Source: Klugiella xanthotipulae (GTDB taxonomy: Bacteria; Actinomycetota; Actinomycetes; Actinomycetales; Microbacteriaceae). Taken from it: a DNA stretch of 64,000 bases. Below, piece after piece: positions 17,230-27,035 of the stretch. The stretch lies in NCBI RefSeq assembly GCF_006716695.1, contig NZ_VFPN01000003.1, positions 248,001 to 312,000 of the forward strand, given 5' to 3'. The number at the start of each line of letters is the position of its first letter. Position 1 is the stretch's first letter. The notes beneath the pieces are model-generated. The model searched no databases and was not told the origin of the DNA. It worked only from the letters and a program-made list of their open reading frames with translations. A program made the translations under genes and the position numbers.

Positions 17230-18825
17230 ATGTCTGAATTTCCTGATTCGTACCACCTCCCGGTCCCGGACCTGCCCGTATCAATATCGGAGGCACTCAA
17301 CAACCTGGCGGACGACTTTCGGGCCGCAGGGTACACAGCTGAGGGACTGGTCGATCTTCTGGGGGAGGCCTGGCCCGCTGTCCAAAGATCTCAGGGGGTG
17401 CCGGCGCGGCGGCGGCTCGCCTCTCGCCGCAGGCAGGGACTGAATACATCGCTGGACACCCTTGTGGCGCTTTTTGTGCTGGGCCAAAAGGTGCCGTTTG
17501 CTGACGCTGAGGCAGCCCTGAGCGGTGTGACTCTTCCCGGTGCGCTCGACATCCATCTGGTGCGGGTTGACGTTGATCACGGCATGGTTGCGCCACTCCT
17601 GGATGCGCGCCCCCAGGTATTCACTGACCCTCAGGGTACCGTGGAATGGATCATCCTGTCTGATCAGGGAGAACTGAGCCGTGGTGATGAACTTGCCGGT
17701 GACTATGTGCTGGGGGTCGGTGGTGCTACGCGAACTCTGGCCTCGTGCGCCGTGACGGATCGGGTTGACAGTGTTCTTGATCTGGGCACGGGGTGCGGTG
17801 TGTTGGCGATGCTCGCAACCCGCTATGCGCGGCGGGTCGTTGCCACTGATATTTCTGAACGCGCACTGCGCATCGCGCAGATGAACTGTGCGCTCAACGG
17901 CGTTACGGAGGTCGAATTTCGCAGGGGAAGCCTGTTTGAGCCCGTCACGGGTGAACTATTTGATCGAGTGGTGAGCAATCCGCCCTTTGTTATTACGCCG
18001 CGTGCGGACGGTGCGCCCATATACGAGTACCGTGATGGAGGAATGGTCGGTGATGCGCTGGTACGGGCCGTTGCGACCGGGGTATCCTCGGTGCTCAAGC
18101 CGGGGGGCGTTGCGCAGCTTCTCGCTAACTGGGAGTATCGCCGGGGTGAGCCCGATCTGGGGCCAGTACTCACCTGGTTGAAGGGAACCGTCTCGGATGT
18201 CTGGGCTGTCGAACGTGAGCGCCAGTCGTGCGAGGACTATGCTGAGACCTGGATTCGCGACGGTGGTGTCCTCCCTCGGACACCCCGTTTTGACGATCTT
18301 TACGACCTATGGTTGCACGACTTTGAGGAGCGGGGCATCACTGAGGTGGGGTTTGGTTACGTGCTGGTGGCACGACCTGCAGAATCGGAGTTCGCTGCTG
18401 CGCCCCTACGACGACTGGAACGCTGCTCGGGTCCCCTCGGGCACAACCCCCTCGGGCTCGGCCGTCACGTGGCCGAGAGTCTGATGGCCACCCGGTTGCT
18501 GGCGGGGCTTAGCGACAGCGAACTCGCCCGGCAGCGGTGTGTCGTGGCCTCCGATGTCACCGAGCATCGGCACTACCTCCCCGGGGAGGATCATCCTGCC
18601 GTGATCCAGCTGGTGCAGGGTGGCGGCTTTGGCCGTACCGTCGCCGCAGACACGGCACTGGCGGCATGTGTGGGAGCCTGTGACGGTGAGCTCACGGTCG
18701 GAGCTATCGCGAGCGCGCTGGCCGATCTGCTGTCCGCTGATGAGCGTGAGTTAGGGCTTGCGCTCTTTCCGCGCGTCCGCGAACTGATTCGCGACGGATT
18801 CTTGGAGATTGACCGGGAGCCCTAG
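17230..18825 (+). CDS. Class I SAM-dependent methyltransferase with NPPF motif
   Basis: A 531-residue protein. The central part is a Rossmann methyltransferase with SAM motif VLDLGTGCGVLAML (about residues 181-194), the acidic ATDIS turn and VVSNPPFVI (about residue 249), the motif of enzymes that methylate a planar amide or base amine (HemK/PrmC, RsmC, TrmN6). A large N-terminal domain (about 170 residues) and a C-terminal domain of about 200 residues flank it, as in an uncharacterised actinobacterial family often annotated as N5-glutamine methyltransferase. The target is not known. The ATG at 17230 lacks a clear ribosome site. Its stop shares bases with the convergent aminotransferase stop. 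Confidence 0.82.
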   Translation: MSEFPDSYHLPVPDLPVSISEALNNLADDFRAAGYTAEGLVDLLGEAWPAVQRSQGVPARRRLASRRRQGLNTSLDTLVALFVLGQKVPFADAEAALSGVTLPGALDIHLVRVDVDHGMVAPLLDARPQVFTDPQGTVEWIILSDQGELSRGDELAGDYVLGVGGATRTLASCAVTDRVDSVLDLGTGCGVLAMLATRYARRVVATDISERALRIAQMNCALNGVTEVEFRRGSLFEPVTGELFDRVVSNPPFVITPRADGAPIYEYRDGGMVGDALVRAVATGVSSVLKPGGVAQLLANWEYRRGEPDLGPVLTWLKGTVSDVWAVERERQSCEDYAETWIRDGGVLPRTPRFDDLYDLWLHDFEERGITEVGFGYVLVARPAESEFAAAPLRRLERCSGPLGHNPLGLGRHVAESLMATRLLAGLSDSELARQRCVVASDVTEHRHYLPGEDHPAVIQLVQGGGFGRTVAADTALAACVGACDGELTVGAIASALADLLSADERELGLALFPRVRELIRDGFLEIDREP

Positions 18826-19655
18826 GCTCCGCCGGACGGCGCGTGGAACGGCGTGCTGAGCGCTTGGTACCGTTGCGTCCTGGCCTGCTCATAGGCGTTA
18901 AGACGTTCGCGATTAGCGGGGGCCGCAGGTGCACCGTTAACCGTCACGACGGGGCGGATGCCGTGCAGCGCGTTGACCGCCCACAGCTCGGTGCTGCCGA
19001 GATCGTCTGCCCTCAACTGATCATCAACCGTTGGGATTCCCCATTCCGCCGAGACGGCCAGGATAATCTCTTCGGTGATACTCCGAACCCGGGGCTGGTT
19101 GTCCGCGATTCGACACAGCGTTCCCCCTCGCCACCAGAGGAGCGATGTGGTTGTTCCCTCGATCACCAGACCCTGCGAGGTGCAGAGGACGGTCTCATGT
19201 GCGGGTCCATCGGATGTGACCACCGCATCCGTGGACCGGGTGGCGTCGTTGAGGCGACGGAGGGCTCTCAGATCCGGTCCTTTAACGGTGGGCATCCGAC
19301 GGGGGTCGCTGAAGTTGGTGATGAGGGCCACACCCGATGTCCGTGGCGGGGCCACGCGGCGCAGCAGAGCCAACCTCGGCCCGTCGGGGCAAGACACCAA
19401 CTCGTATCGGGGAAACCACTCACCCTTCCCGTCAAGGAGCTGGGCAGAGGCGGCGTAGTAGGGTGTGTACTCTGCCAGGTCGGTGAACCCCATAATGAGA
19501 GCCGAGAACAGAAACCTTTCCCGATGGCGATCCAGCCCAACAGCTCGCCCGTCAACCACCCGGTGTGAGTCGGCGGCGAGGAGGGGGCGCTCGATTGGCT
19601 CAGGGTCCGTGGCGGGATTGAGCCTTGTGCCATCCCACCAAAAGAGTTCACTCAC
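18822..19655 (-). CDS. Class IV aminotransferase / aminodeoxychorismate lyase-like (pabC-like)
   Basis: A 277-residue PLP enzyme of fold type IV. The likely PLP lysine is K125 in MPTVKGPDLRALRRL, and VIEGTTTSLLWW carries the conserved glutamate and the beta-turn after it. The family includes 4-amino-4-deoxychorismate lyase (PabC), branched-chain and D-amino-acid aminotransferases. Because it is divergent from pabB with 58 bp between the starts, PabC is the best guess: it would release pyruvate from aminodeoxychorismate to give p-aminobenzoate. The start is GTG (19653-19655) with GGGAGAAG about 5-8 nt upstream. Confidence 0.78.
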   Translation of the reverse strand: MSELFWWDGTRLNPATDPEPIERPLLAADSHRVVDGRAVGLDRHRERFLFSALIMGFTDLAEYTPYYAASAQLLDGKGEWFPRYELVSCPDGPRLALLRRVAPPRTSGVALITNFSDPRRMPTVKGPDLRALRRLNDATRSTDAVVTSDGPAHETVLCTSQGLVIEGTTTSLLWWRGGTLCRIADNQPRVRSITEEIILAVSAEWGIPTVDDQLRADDLGSTELWAVNALHGIRPVVTVNGAPAAPANRERLNAYEQARTQRYQALSTPFHAPSGGA

Positions 19656-19701
19656 AAGGCTTCTCCCACGGTGTTGCCCAGCCGGATTGCGCGAGCCACT
19701 C

Positions 19702-19707
19702 TAGGCT
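19702..19707 (+). promoter_or_regulatory. TANNNT -10 element for leaderless pabB
   Basis: TAGGCT ends 6 nt before the pabB GTG at 19714. No ribosome site precedes the GTG, which supports a leaderless transcript. Confidence 0.55.
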
Positions 19708-19713
19708 AGTACA

Positions 19714-21147
19714 GTGACCGCACCTCATTTCCGTCATACCCTTGTGGGCTGGATTGACCCCGAGCAACTTTATGCCGCATTCTATGGAGATAACCCCTAC
19801 TCTTTTTGGCTTGATACGGGTGGCAACGCTTCTGCGGGGGTCAGCTATCTAGGGGAGGGCGAACGGCTACTGTGGTCTGATTCCGAGGGTGTGGTGCGGT
19901 TGGGCACAGTGTCCGCTGATGCTACGGGGGAGGGTGCCGCGGGTATCCGCGACGCCCTTCTGTTACCCGGAACCTTCCTGGCCGAGCTGGCTACGCGGGT
20001 ACCGGCACCGGTAGAAGCGAGTGGGTCTGCGGAGAACCCCTCGTTCGATCTGGGTTGGGTTGGCTGGATCGGGTATGAGGAGGGGGTCGCCGAGCTGGGT
20101 CTGCCAACCCAACCTGAGCTCTCGGCTATTCCCGCATCCGCGCTGCTGGAGGTCGGCGTCGTTGTTGCCTGTGATCACGCATCTCGGCAGATCACTCTCG
20201 TTGCTCGTGATGAGGTTAAGCGTGACGCGTGGTTGCGTCGTTATGGCGACCTGTATACCCGCATGGTGAACGGGGATGAGCAGATGGCGGTATCGCGGAT
20301 ACTTCCGGTGCCAACAGCGTCACCGCTGCCCTCCTGGCGGCACAGCGACAGCGATTATCGTGCACTCATCACAACCTGTCAGGAGCAAATCCGGCGCGGA
20401 AACGCATACCAGCTCTGTCTTACAAACCGAGTGACGGTTGGGCTAAGCCCGCCCCCGTTTCCCCTCTATCAGCGTCTCAGGGCATCATCCCCGACACACC
20501 ACGGGGGCCTGATCCGGGTGGGAGAGTGTTCGCTTGTGAGCGCGACCCCCGAGCAATTTCTTGCGGTCACCCCTCGTGGTGTAGTGCGCACCGCACCAAT
20601 CAAGGGCACACGACCCAGGGCCGAATCGGTCGGGGACGATGCTGCGACCATTCTCGAACTGCGGGGCAACGCTAAGGAGCGTGCTGAGAACGTAATGATT
20701 GTTGATCTCATGCGCAACGACATTCAGCGTGTTGCCGACATCGGCTCGGTGCAGGTTACCACTCTGCACCGGGTGGAAACGTACGCCCACGTTCATCAAC
20801 TGGTAAGTACGGTTGAAGCCCGCCTGCGCAGGGGGATGACAGCTGTCGATGCACTGCGCGCTTGCTTTCCCGCTGGCTCGATGACGGGTGCACCCAAGCT
20901 GAGCGCTATGCAGATCCTGCACAGCGTGGAGGGCGGACCGCGTGGCATATATGCGGGCGTCTGGGGATATCTGAGCGACAACGGGACGACGGATCTGGCC
21001 ATGGTCATCCGATCGATCATGTTGGACGGTAACGTTGCGACAATCGGCACGGGCGGGGGGATAACGATTGATTCCGTCATCGAGGCGGAGCTTGCAGAAA
21101 TCAAAATTAAGGCGGCGGCACCTCTCCAAGCACTTCTCGGCCCGTAA
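19714..21147 (+). CDS. pabB: Aminodeoxychorismate synthase component I (chorismate-binding enzyme)
   Basis: A 477-residue member of the TrpE/PabB family. The chorismate-utilising half shows YQLCLTNRV, TAPIKGTRPRA, ENVMIVDLMRNDIQRVADIG, PAGSMTGAPK and GGGITIDSV. Together with a glutamine amidotransferase (PabA) it makes 4-amino-4-deoxychorismate for folate synthesis. The divergent class IV aminotransferase next door supports PabB over anthranilate synthase; there is no trp cluster here. No pabA-like gene is present in this window. The GTG at 19714 has no Shine-Dalgarno sequence but a TAGGCT box 6 nt upstream. Confidence 0.88.
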   Translation: MTAPHFRHTLVGWIDPEQLYAAFYGDNPYSFWLDTGGNASAGVSYLGEGERLLWSDSEGVVRLGTVSADATGEGAAGIRDALLLPGTFLAELATRVPAPVEASGSAENPSFDLGWVGWIGYEEGVAELGLPTQPELSAIPASALLEVGVVVACDHASRQITLVARDEVKRDAWLRRYGDLYTRMVNGDEQMAVSRILPVPTASPLPSWRHSDSDYRALITTCQEQIRRGNAYQLCLTNRVTVGLSPPPFPLYQRLRASSPTHHGGLIRVGECSLVSATPEQFLAVTPRGVVRTAPIKGTRPRAESVGDDAATILELRGNAKERAENVMIVDLMRNDIQRVADIGSVQVTTLHRVETYAHVHQLVSTVEARLRRGMTAVDALRACFPAGSMTGAPKLSAMQILHSVEGGPRGIYAGVWGYLSDNGTTDLAMVIRSIMLDGNVATIGTGGGITIDSVIEAELAEIKIKAAAPLQALLGP

Positions 21148-21226
21148 TCTGCCGGGATGCCGCTATTCTTGGTAGTCGGGCCGCAATCTGTGTGTGGCCT
21201 CCGCGATGTGATGCAAAGAGGACTGA

Positions 21227-23812
21227 GTGAGCGACGAACAATACCCTGCTGAAGAAACCACCGCCGATGAGGTTTACGATTTCCGGGCCATCCAGGATCG
21301 TTGGTTACCCGTTTGGGATGAGCTAGAACCTTTTCGGGCGGGCAGGGAGGGCGATGTCCGCCCCCGTAAGTACATCCTCGACATGTTTCCCTACCCGTCG
21401 GGCGACCTGCACATGGGGCACGCCGAGGCTTTCTGCTTCGGTGATATCGTGTCGCGTTACTGGCGCGGTCAGGGTTTCGATGTGCTTCATCCGATCGGCT
21501 GGGACTCGTTTGGGTTGCCCGCAGAGAATGCTGCAATTAAGCGGGGAATCGATCCGCGCGAGTGGACGTACAGCAACATTGATCAGCAGAAGAAAAGCTT
21601 CCGGCTGTACGCTCCCTCGTTCGACTGGAGCCGCGTGCTGCACACGAGCGATCCCGAGTATTACAAGTGGAACCAGTGGTTGTTTCTTGAGATGTATAAG
21701 AAAGGCCTGGCTTATCGCAAGGCTAGCTGGGTTAACTGGGACCCAGTAGACCAGACTGTTCTGGCCAATGAGCAGGTTCTTGATGACGGTACCTCTGAGC
21801 GCTCGGGCGCTGTCGTGGTTAAGAAAAAGCTCACGCAATGGTACTTCAAAATCACCGATTACGCCGACCGCCTTCTGGACGACCTTAACCAGTTGGAGGG
21901 CGCTTGGCCAGCCAAGGTGTTGAGTATGCAGCGCAACTGGATCGGTCGTTCGATCGGGGCCGAGGTTGATTTTGAGGTTGAGGGACATCCGGAGAAAATC
22001 TCTGTGTTCACCACGCGTCCAGACACTCTCTACGGTGCCACTTTTATGGTTGTCGCACCGGATGCCGACCTCGCCGCTGACCTGGTGGCCGAGGCCACGC
22101 CGGAGGTGGCCGAGGCTTTCCAGAGTTACCTGACCGCCGTGCAGAAGACGAGCGAGGTAGACCGCCAGAACGCCGAGCGTGAGAAGACCGGCGTGTTCCT
22201 GCATCGCTACGCGATTAATCCGGTGAGTGGTGAGCGTATCCCGATCTGGGCCGCCGACTACGTATTGGCCGACTACGGGCACGGTGCCGTGATGGCTGTA
22301 CCCGCACACGATCAGCGCGATCTTGATTTTGCACGGCAATTTGACCTACCCGTGCGCGTTGTGGTTGACACGACCGCTCCCGTTACGGGAGTGTTGCCTG
22401 TCATTGAGTTCGATGGTGAGGGTGTCCCGATCCTGCCTGACGACATCGAGAGCATTGATCCTGCGGTGACGGGCCGGGCACTCACGGGTGACGGGCGCCT
22501 GACTAACTCTGGCCCGCTTAACGGTCTGAGTAAGACCAACGCCATCAGGCGCGCCATTGAGGTGTTGGAGGAGCGAGGAACGGGCCGCTCCGCTAAGACC
22601 TACCGTCTGCGCGATTGGCTCATCTCGCGTCAGCGCTACTGGGGGACGCCCATCCCAATTCTGCATGGCGAGGATGGTGAGCTTATTCCCGTTCCACAGG
22701 AGCAGTTGCCCGTGAGGCTTCCCGCGAGTGAGGGACTCGACCTTAAACCCAAGGGTTCGTCACCGCTGGGTGCGGCGGACGCCTGGGCCACGGTAGTTGA
22801 CCCCGATACGGGGCGTCAGCTGCGCCGTGACCCCGATACCATGGACACCTTTGTAGACAGTTCATGGTATTACCTGCGTTTCCTCTCTGCCCAGGACGGT
22901 ACGCAGGCTTTCGACCCTGCCGAGGCTGAGAAGTGGGCACCCGTTGACCAGTACGTGGGAGGCGTTGAGCACGCCATCCTGCATTTGCTGTATGCGCGAT
23001 TTATTACCAAGGTTCTCTGTGACCTGGGTTACGTGAACTTTACCGAGCCTTTTAGCGCCGTGCTCAACCAGGGTATGGTTCTGCTGGATGGCTCCAAGAT
23101 GAGCAAGAGCAAAGGCAACCTCGTTGAGTTTGCGGATGAGTTGGACGAGCACGGTGCGGATGCGTTGCGTTTGACGCTGGCCTTCGCCGGCCCACCCGAG
23201 GAGGACGTTGACTGGGCGGATGTATCCGTGCACGGTTCGGCCAAGTTTTTGGCCCGCGCCTGGCGGGTCGCCAAGGACGTTTCGAGTGCGCCAGATGTTG
23301 ACTGGAAGAAAGGCGATCAGGCCCTACGTCGGCACACGCACCGTTTCCTTGCCGAGGCCCCTGGGCTGACCGAGTCGTTCAAATTCAACGTGGTGGTGGC
23401 GCGCCTGATGGAACTGACCAATGTGACGCGCAAGGTGATCGATTCCGGTGCCGGTCCGGCCGACCCCGCTGTCCGTGAGGCGGCAGAGGTCATCACTGTT
23501 GCGCTCAGCATGTTCGCGCCCTATACAGCTGAGGACATGTGGCATCGCCTGGGTTATGAGGCGACTGTGGCCAACGCCCAGTGGCGCAAGGCCTCACCCA
23601 CACTGCTGGTAGAGGAGAGCGTGACCGCGATCATTCAGGTGGATGGCAAGGTGCGAGATCGCGTGGAGGTTTCCCCCAAAATATCGGTGGAGGATCTTGA
23701 GGCGCTGGCTCGGGCTTCGGAGGCGGTTGCCAGGGCCACGGTTGGTCGCCAGATTGTGAACGTGATTGTGCGGGCCCCGAAGATCGTGAATATCGCGACT
23801 ACGACGTTCTAG
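21227..23812 (+). CDS. leuS: Leucyl-tRNA synthetase
   Basis: An 861-residue class I synthetase. The HIGH motif is [13 protein letters not shown] near residue 55, an editing CP1 domain follows (with [19 protein letters not shown]), and the KMSKS loop reads KMSKSKGN near residue 625. The C-terminal anticodon-binding part is complete. It charges tRNA-Leu. The start is GTG at 21227, after an AGAGGA-type site. I found no T-box or other leader in the 79-bp gap upstream. It ends at a strong terminator and is a single-gene unit. Confidence 0.97.
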   Translation: MSDEQYPAEETTADEVYDFRAIQDRWLPVWDELEPFRAGREGDVRPRKYILDMFPYPSGDLHMGHAEAFCFGDIVSRYWRGQGFDVLHPIGWDSFGLPAENAAIKRGIDPREWTYSNIDQQKKSFRLYAPSFDWSRVLHTSDPEYYKWNQWLFLEMYKKGLAYRKASWVNWDPVDQTVLANEQVLDDGTSERSGAVVVKKKLTQWYFKITDYADRLLDDLNQLEGAWPAKVLSMQRNWIGRSIGAEVDFEVEGHPEKISVFTTRPDTLYGATFMVVAPDADLAADLVAEATPEVAEAFQSYLTAVQKTSEVDRQNAEREKTGVFLHRYAINPVSGERIPIWAADYVLADYGHGAVMAVPAHDQRDLDFARQFDLPVRVVVDTTAPVTGVLPVIEFDGEGVPILPDDIESIDPAVTGRALTGDGRLTNSGPLNGLSKTNAIRRAIEVLEERGTGRSAKTYRLRDWLISRQRYWGTPIPILHGEDGELIPVPQEQLPVRLPASEGLDLKPKGSSPLGAADAWATVVDPDTGRQLRRDPDTMDTFVDSSWYYLRFLSAQDGTQAFDPAEAEKWAPVDQYVGGVEHAILHLLYARFITKVLCDLGYVNFTEPFSAVLNQGMVLLDGSKMSKSKGNLVEFADELDEHGADALRLTLAFAGPPEEDVDWADVSVHGSAKFLARAWRVAKDVSSAPDVDWKKGDQALRRHTHRFLAEAPGLTESFKFNVVVARLMELTNVTRKVIDSGAGPADPAVREAAEVITVALSMFAPYTAEDMWHRLGYEATVANAQWRKASPTLLVEESVTAIIQVDGKVRDRVEVSPKISVEDLEALARASEAVARATVGRQIVNVIVRAPKIVNIATTTF

Positions 23813-23840
23813 CTTCGAACCCGCTCAGCACCGCTGTCTA

Positions 23841-23880
23841 CTTCCCTCCACACCCCGAGTGTGGGGGGAAGTTGTTCGTT
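23841..23880 (+). terminator. Intrinsic terminator after leuS
   Basis: CTTCCCTCCACAC (23841-23853) pairs with GTGTGGGGGGAAG (23859-23871), 13 bp with one G-U pair and a 5-nt loop, followed by TTGTTCGTT. Confidence 0.8.
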
Positions 23881-23918
23881 AACGCGACTCATCCGTGGAG
23901 GGAAAATTGTGCTTCTTC

Positions 23919-23924
23919 TAGCGT
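23919..23924 (+). promoter_or_regulatory. TANNNT -10 element for leaderless comEA
   Basis: TAGCGT ends 6 nt before the ATG at 23931. No ribosome site is present in the 6-nt spacer. Confidence 0.55.
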
Positions 23925-23930
23925 GGCCTT

Positions 23931-24635
23931 ATGAAAGCACGAGAGAACCCGGATGCCCTGTTAGATGATCAGCTGTCGGAGGAAACCCGCGGTGGACCTG
24001 TGCCTACGGGGCAGGCTGAGCCGCGCCGAGGCCTGCGAATCAGTACCCTAGCTGCACTTGTGCTCTTTATTGCTGCCCTCTCTGTCGCAGCCCTCTGGGG
24101 TGTGCTGAGTGATCGGAACGCTACGACTCAACGGTTACCCGTTGCCGCCCCAACCGCGTTATCGTCTGAACCGCCCACCCCGATGCCCAGTCCGGACAAT
24201 AACGCGTATGTGCACGTTCTCGGGCAGGTGCGGGTTCCGGGTCTCTACACGGTCGCTACGGGTGCCCGGGTTATCGATGCGGTCGGTGCGGCCGGTGGGG
24301 TGACCGCTCGGGCTGATATGGCAGCCATCAATCTGGCCCGCGTGGTCGTAGACGGAGAGCAGCTTTACGTGCCCGCTGAGGGTGAGTCTCCGCCCCTACC
24401 CGCCGCGGGTGCTCCTTCAGAAAATGGTTCCGGGCTCCCCGGAGGTCTCCTCAATATCAACACGGCAACGAGCGACCAGTTAGAGGAGCTTCCGCGCGTA
24501 GGGCCTGCCCTCGCTCAGCGAATCGTGGACTGGCGGAAGTCGAACGGTGCTTTTACGAGCGTCGATGGCCTGCTGGGTGTGAGCGGTATTGGAGAAAAGA
24601 CACTCGATGGCTTTCGTGATCTGATCACGGTGTAG
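23931..24635 (+). CDS. comEA: ComEA-like DNA-binding membrane protein
   Basis: A 234-residue protein: a cytoplasmic N-terminus, one membrane helix (about residues 33-55), an SLBB domain (about 93-155, VHVLGQVRVPGLYTV) and a C-terminal tandem helix-hairpin-helix domain (about 172-234, LLNINTATSDQLEELPRVGP and GVSGIGEKTLDGFRDL). In competent bacteria ComEA binds double-stranded DNA outside the membrane and hands it to the ComEC channel. The comEC gene follows 3 bp later. Genes for the uptake pilus are not in this window, so competence itself is not shown. Confidence 0.93.
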   Translation: MKARENPDALLDDQLSEETRGGPVPTGQAEPRRGLRISTLAALVLFIAALSVAALWGVLSDRNATTQRLPVAAPTALSSEPPTPMPSPDNNAYVHVLGQVRVPGLYTVATGARVIDAVGAAGGVTARADMAAINLARVVVDGEQLYVPAEGESPPLPAAGAPSENGSGLPGGLLNINTATSDQLEELPRVGPALAQRIVDWRKSNGAFTSVDGLLGVSGIGEKTLDGFRDLITV

Positions 24636-24638
24636 GAG

Positions 24639-27017
24639 ATGGGCAACGGACGGATGCCGGACCTTCGGCTCGTTATTCCGGCGGTTGTGGTGTGGTGCGC
24701 AGCAATCGTGCTTGTGGGGGTACCTGAGTATGCTTCGGCATCTGGCATCGGCGCATTTGCACTGTGTGCGGTCTGGGCTGGGACGCTCTTGGTCGGGCGG
24801 GGCGGCGGAACGCTCACTCTTCTTCTCGTGTCCTGTGCGCTTCTCGGGCTTGTCGGGTGTCGTGTCGCAACTGGCGAGGAATCTCGGACACCCGCTGAAC
24901 TTGAGCGGTTGCTTTCTGACCGCACTGAGCTCTGTGCTGAGTTCCTCATCATGGGTACCCCAGAGAGTGCTGCGTCGGGGTTCGGCGATGGCCTATTTGT
25001 CTCGGCTACGATGCGTTCAGTAGGACCGTGCGCGGGGGAGGGCCCGCATGTGAGTCTGAGCGCACCGGTACAACTGCTCGCCGAGAGGAACGCGCTGCGG
25101 GACGCCGAACAACGAACCGTCACAATCGGTTGGGTAGTTTCGGGCAGCGTTCGGTTGAGCCCGACCACGTCTGGGGACCAGCAGGCTTATCGGGCCCGGC
25201 TTGATTCATCATCCACGCAGGTCAGCCCACCGGGCGTCCTGCTTCAGCACCTTAATGGGCTCCGGGCATCCTTTCTGGAACTCTCCAGAGATATGCCGGG
25301 GCGGGGCGGACAGCTTCTTCCTGGGTTGGCGATTGGTGACACCACGCTGGTTTCGGAGGAACTTGAGAGCGATATGGTCGAGAGCTCATTGACTCACCTC
25401 ACCGCCGTATCCGGGGCAAACTGTGCCGTCATTACCGGCCTGATTATGGGCGTGGGCCGCTGGTGCGGCCTGCGGCGCCGCACCCGGCTGATTGCCGCAA
25501 CCGCGGCGCTACTCGCCTTTGTCTTGTTGGTGACACCAGAGCCGAGTGTTCTGCGGGCGGCAGTGATGTCGCTTGTGGTGATGCTGTCGCTCGGTACCGG
25601 ACGACCGGGTGCCGGCCTATCGTCGCTGGCTGTCGCGGTAATCGGTCTGGTGTTGTGGGATCCGTGGTTGGCGCGTCACTATGGGTTTGTTCTCTCCGTG
25701 CTCGCGACGGCGGGACTCCTTGCCCTGAGCGGTCCTCTCACAGAGCGTCTACGGGTATGGTTTCCTGCCTGGATTGCCGCCGCACTTGCTGTTCCCCTCG
25801 CCGCACAGCTGACCTGCCAACCGGTTCTGATCCTTCTGCAGCCTGTTCTTCCCGTTTATGGTGTTTTGGCTAATCTCGCTGCGGCCCCGGCGGCCCCCAT
25901 CGCAACGATTGTGGGTCTTATCGCGTGCGTCTGTGCCCCCGGGGTTCCTGGCCTGGCCCGGGTGGCTATCGAGGTCGCCTGGTGGCCATCCTCCTGGATC
26001 GCTCAGATTGCCGAGGTAAGTTCTTCACTCCCCGGAGCCCAAGTCTCCTGGGTTTCGGGTGTCCTGGGTGCTCTTCTCTTGGGGATGGGTACGGCTATGG
26101 GGGTGATTGTGCTGAGACTCTCAGCTCGACGTGGTTATCGGCCAATTCTGCGTCCGGTCCTCTTGCTGGCTATCGCGCTTGTTGCGGGTGCAGGGTTGGG
26201 TGGGGCCAATGGGCGGGGGTGGTACGCCCAGCTTACGCACCCCGCCGAGTGGTCCTACGTCATGTGCGATGTGGGTCAGGGCGATGCCGTCCTGATCAAT
26301 GCGGGGACGGCCACAGTTTTGGTTGATGTTGGTCCCTACCCGACTCTGATTCGTGATTGCCTTGACCTGATGGGTGTTGAGGTGGTTGATCTTCTCGTTC
26401 TGAGCCACTACGACCAGGATCATGTGGGCGGGCTCGAGGGAGTGCTTGGACAGGTTCGGGAGGCCGTTGTGGCACCAACCGTTGGGGAGAGTCGTGAGGG
26501 CGTTGTGCTCGACAGCCTCGACCATGCGGGCATACCGGTACAGACAGGACTCAGCGGCGATGTCGGCGTGGTTGGTGACTCTGCATGGCGGGTGTGGGCC
26601 CCGGACTCGACAGATGATGCTGACAACAGCAATGACCTCAGTGTGGTCCTTGAGGTGAACGGACCCCGGGGCTCCGCGATCTTTCTGGGTGACCTGGGCG
26701 AGAGCGCCCAGAGGCGACTTCTCGCCACCATGCGGGATACCGGGAGCGTGCCCCATCCGGACGTTGTCAAGGTCTCGCACCACGGTTCGCGCGACCAGTG
26801 CCCCGAGTTCTACCGTGAACTGGGGGCACCCGTCGCACTGGTTTCGGTGGGGCAAGATAACGGCTACGGGCATCCAACGGATGATGCCCTCTCGCTCCTC
26901 TCCGCTGCAGGAAGCTCTGTTGCCCGCACGGATGAGCTCGGCACGGTGGCCCTGTCACGCGAGCCGGAGGGCCCTGAATGGGTTGTGTGGAACTCCGGGA
27001 CATCGGCTGAGAAGTAG
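24639..27017 (+). CDS. comEC: ComEC/Rec2-family DNA uptake channel
   Basis: A 792-residue membrane protein with N-terminal hydrophobic helices, an extracellular OB-like region, the ComEC competence domain (HLTAVSGANCAVITGLI and following helices) and a C-terminal metallo-beta-lactamase-like domain with LVLSHYDQDHVGGLEG and VVKVSHHGSRDQ. In the family it carries one DNA strand across the membrane. The start is uncertain: ATG 24639 directly abuts AGGAG, whereas ATG 24654 is 15 nt from it. It is coupled to comEA and followed by holA, an order widespread in bacteria. Confidence 0.93.
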   Translation: MGNGRMPDLRLVIPAVVVWCAAIVLVGVPEYASASGIGAFALCAVWAGTLLVGRGGGTLTLLLVSCALLGLVGCRVATGEESRTPAELERLLSDRTELCAEFLIMGTPESAASGFGDGLFVSATMRSVGPCAGEGPHVSLSAPVQLLAERNALRDAEQRTVTIGWVVSGSVRLSPTTSGDQQAYRARLDSSSTQVSPPGVLLQHLNGLRASFLELSRDMPGRGGQLLPGLAIGDTTLVSEELESDMVESSLTHLTAVSGANCAVITGLIMGVGRWCGLRRRTRLIAATAALLAFVLLVTPEPSVLRAAVMSLVVMLSLGTGRPGAGLSSLAVAVIGLVLWDPWLARHYGFVLSVLATAGLLALSGPLTERLRVWFPAWIAAALAVPLAAQLTCQPVLILLQPVLPVYGVLANLAAAPAAPIATIVGLIACVCAPGVPGLARVAIEVAWWPSSWIAQIAEVSSSLPGAQVSWVSGVLGALLLGMGTAMGVIVLRLSARRGYRPILRPVLLLAIALVAGAGLGGANGRGWYAQLTHPAEWSYVMCDVGQGDAVLINAGTATVLVDVGPYPTLIRDCLDLMGVEVVDLLVLSHYDQDHVGGLEGVLGQVREAVVAPTVGESREGVVLDSLDHAGIPVQTGLSGDVGVVGDSAWRVWAPDSTDDADNSNDLSVVLEVNGPRGSAIFLGDLGESAQRRLLATMRDTGSVPHPDVVKVSHHGSRDQCPEFYRELGAPVALVSVGQDNGYGHPTDDALSLLSAAGSSVARTDELGTVALSREPEGPEWVVWNSGTSAEK

Positions 27018-27023
27018 AGCAAC

Positions 27024-27029
27024 TAGGCT
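27024..27029 (+). promoter_or_regulatory. TANNNT -10 element for leaderless holA
   Basis: TAGGCT ends 6 nt before the GTG at 27036; the same hexamer and spacing precede pabB. The spacer AGGGGA could also act as a weak ribosome site if transcription comes from comEC. Confidence 0.45.
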
Positions 27030-27035
27030 AGGGGA

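Noticed and set aside
21148-21226. Possible T-box leader for leuS
   Set aside because: The gap is only 79 bp and contains no T-box core sequence or terminator.
24515-25168. Minus-strand 217-codon frame opposite comEA-comEC
   Set aside because: Antisense to well supported coding sequence, Arg/Ser/Pro-rich and without domains.
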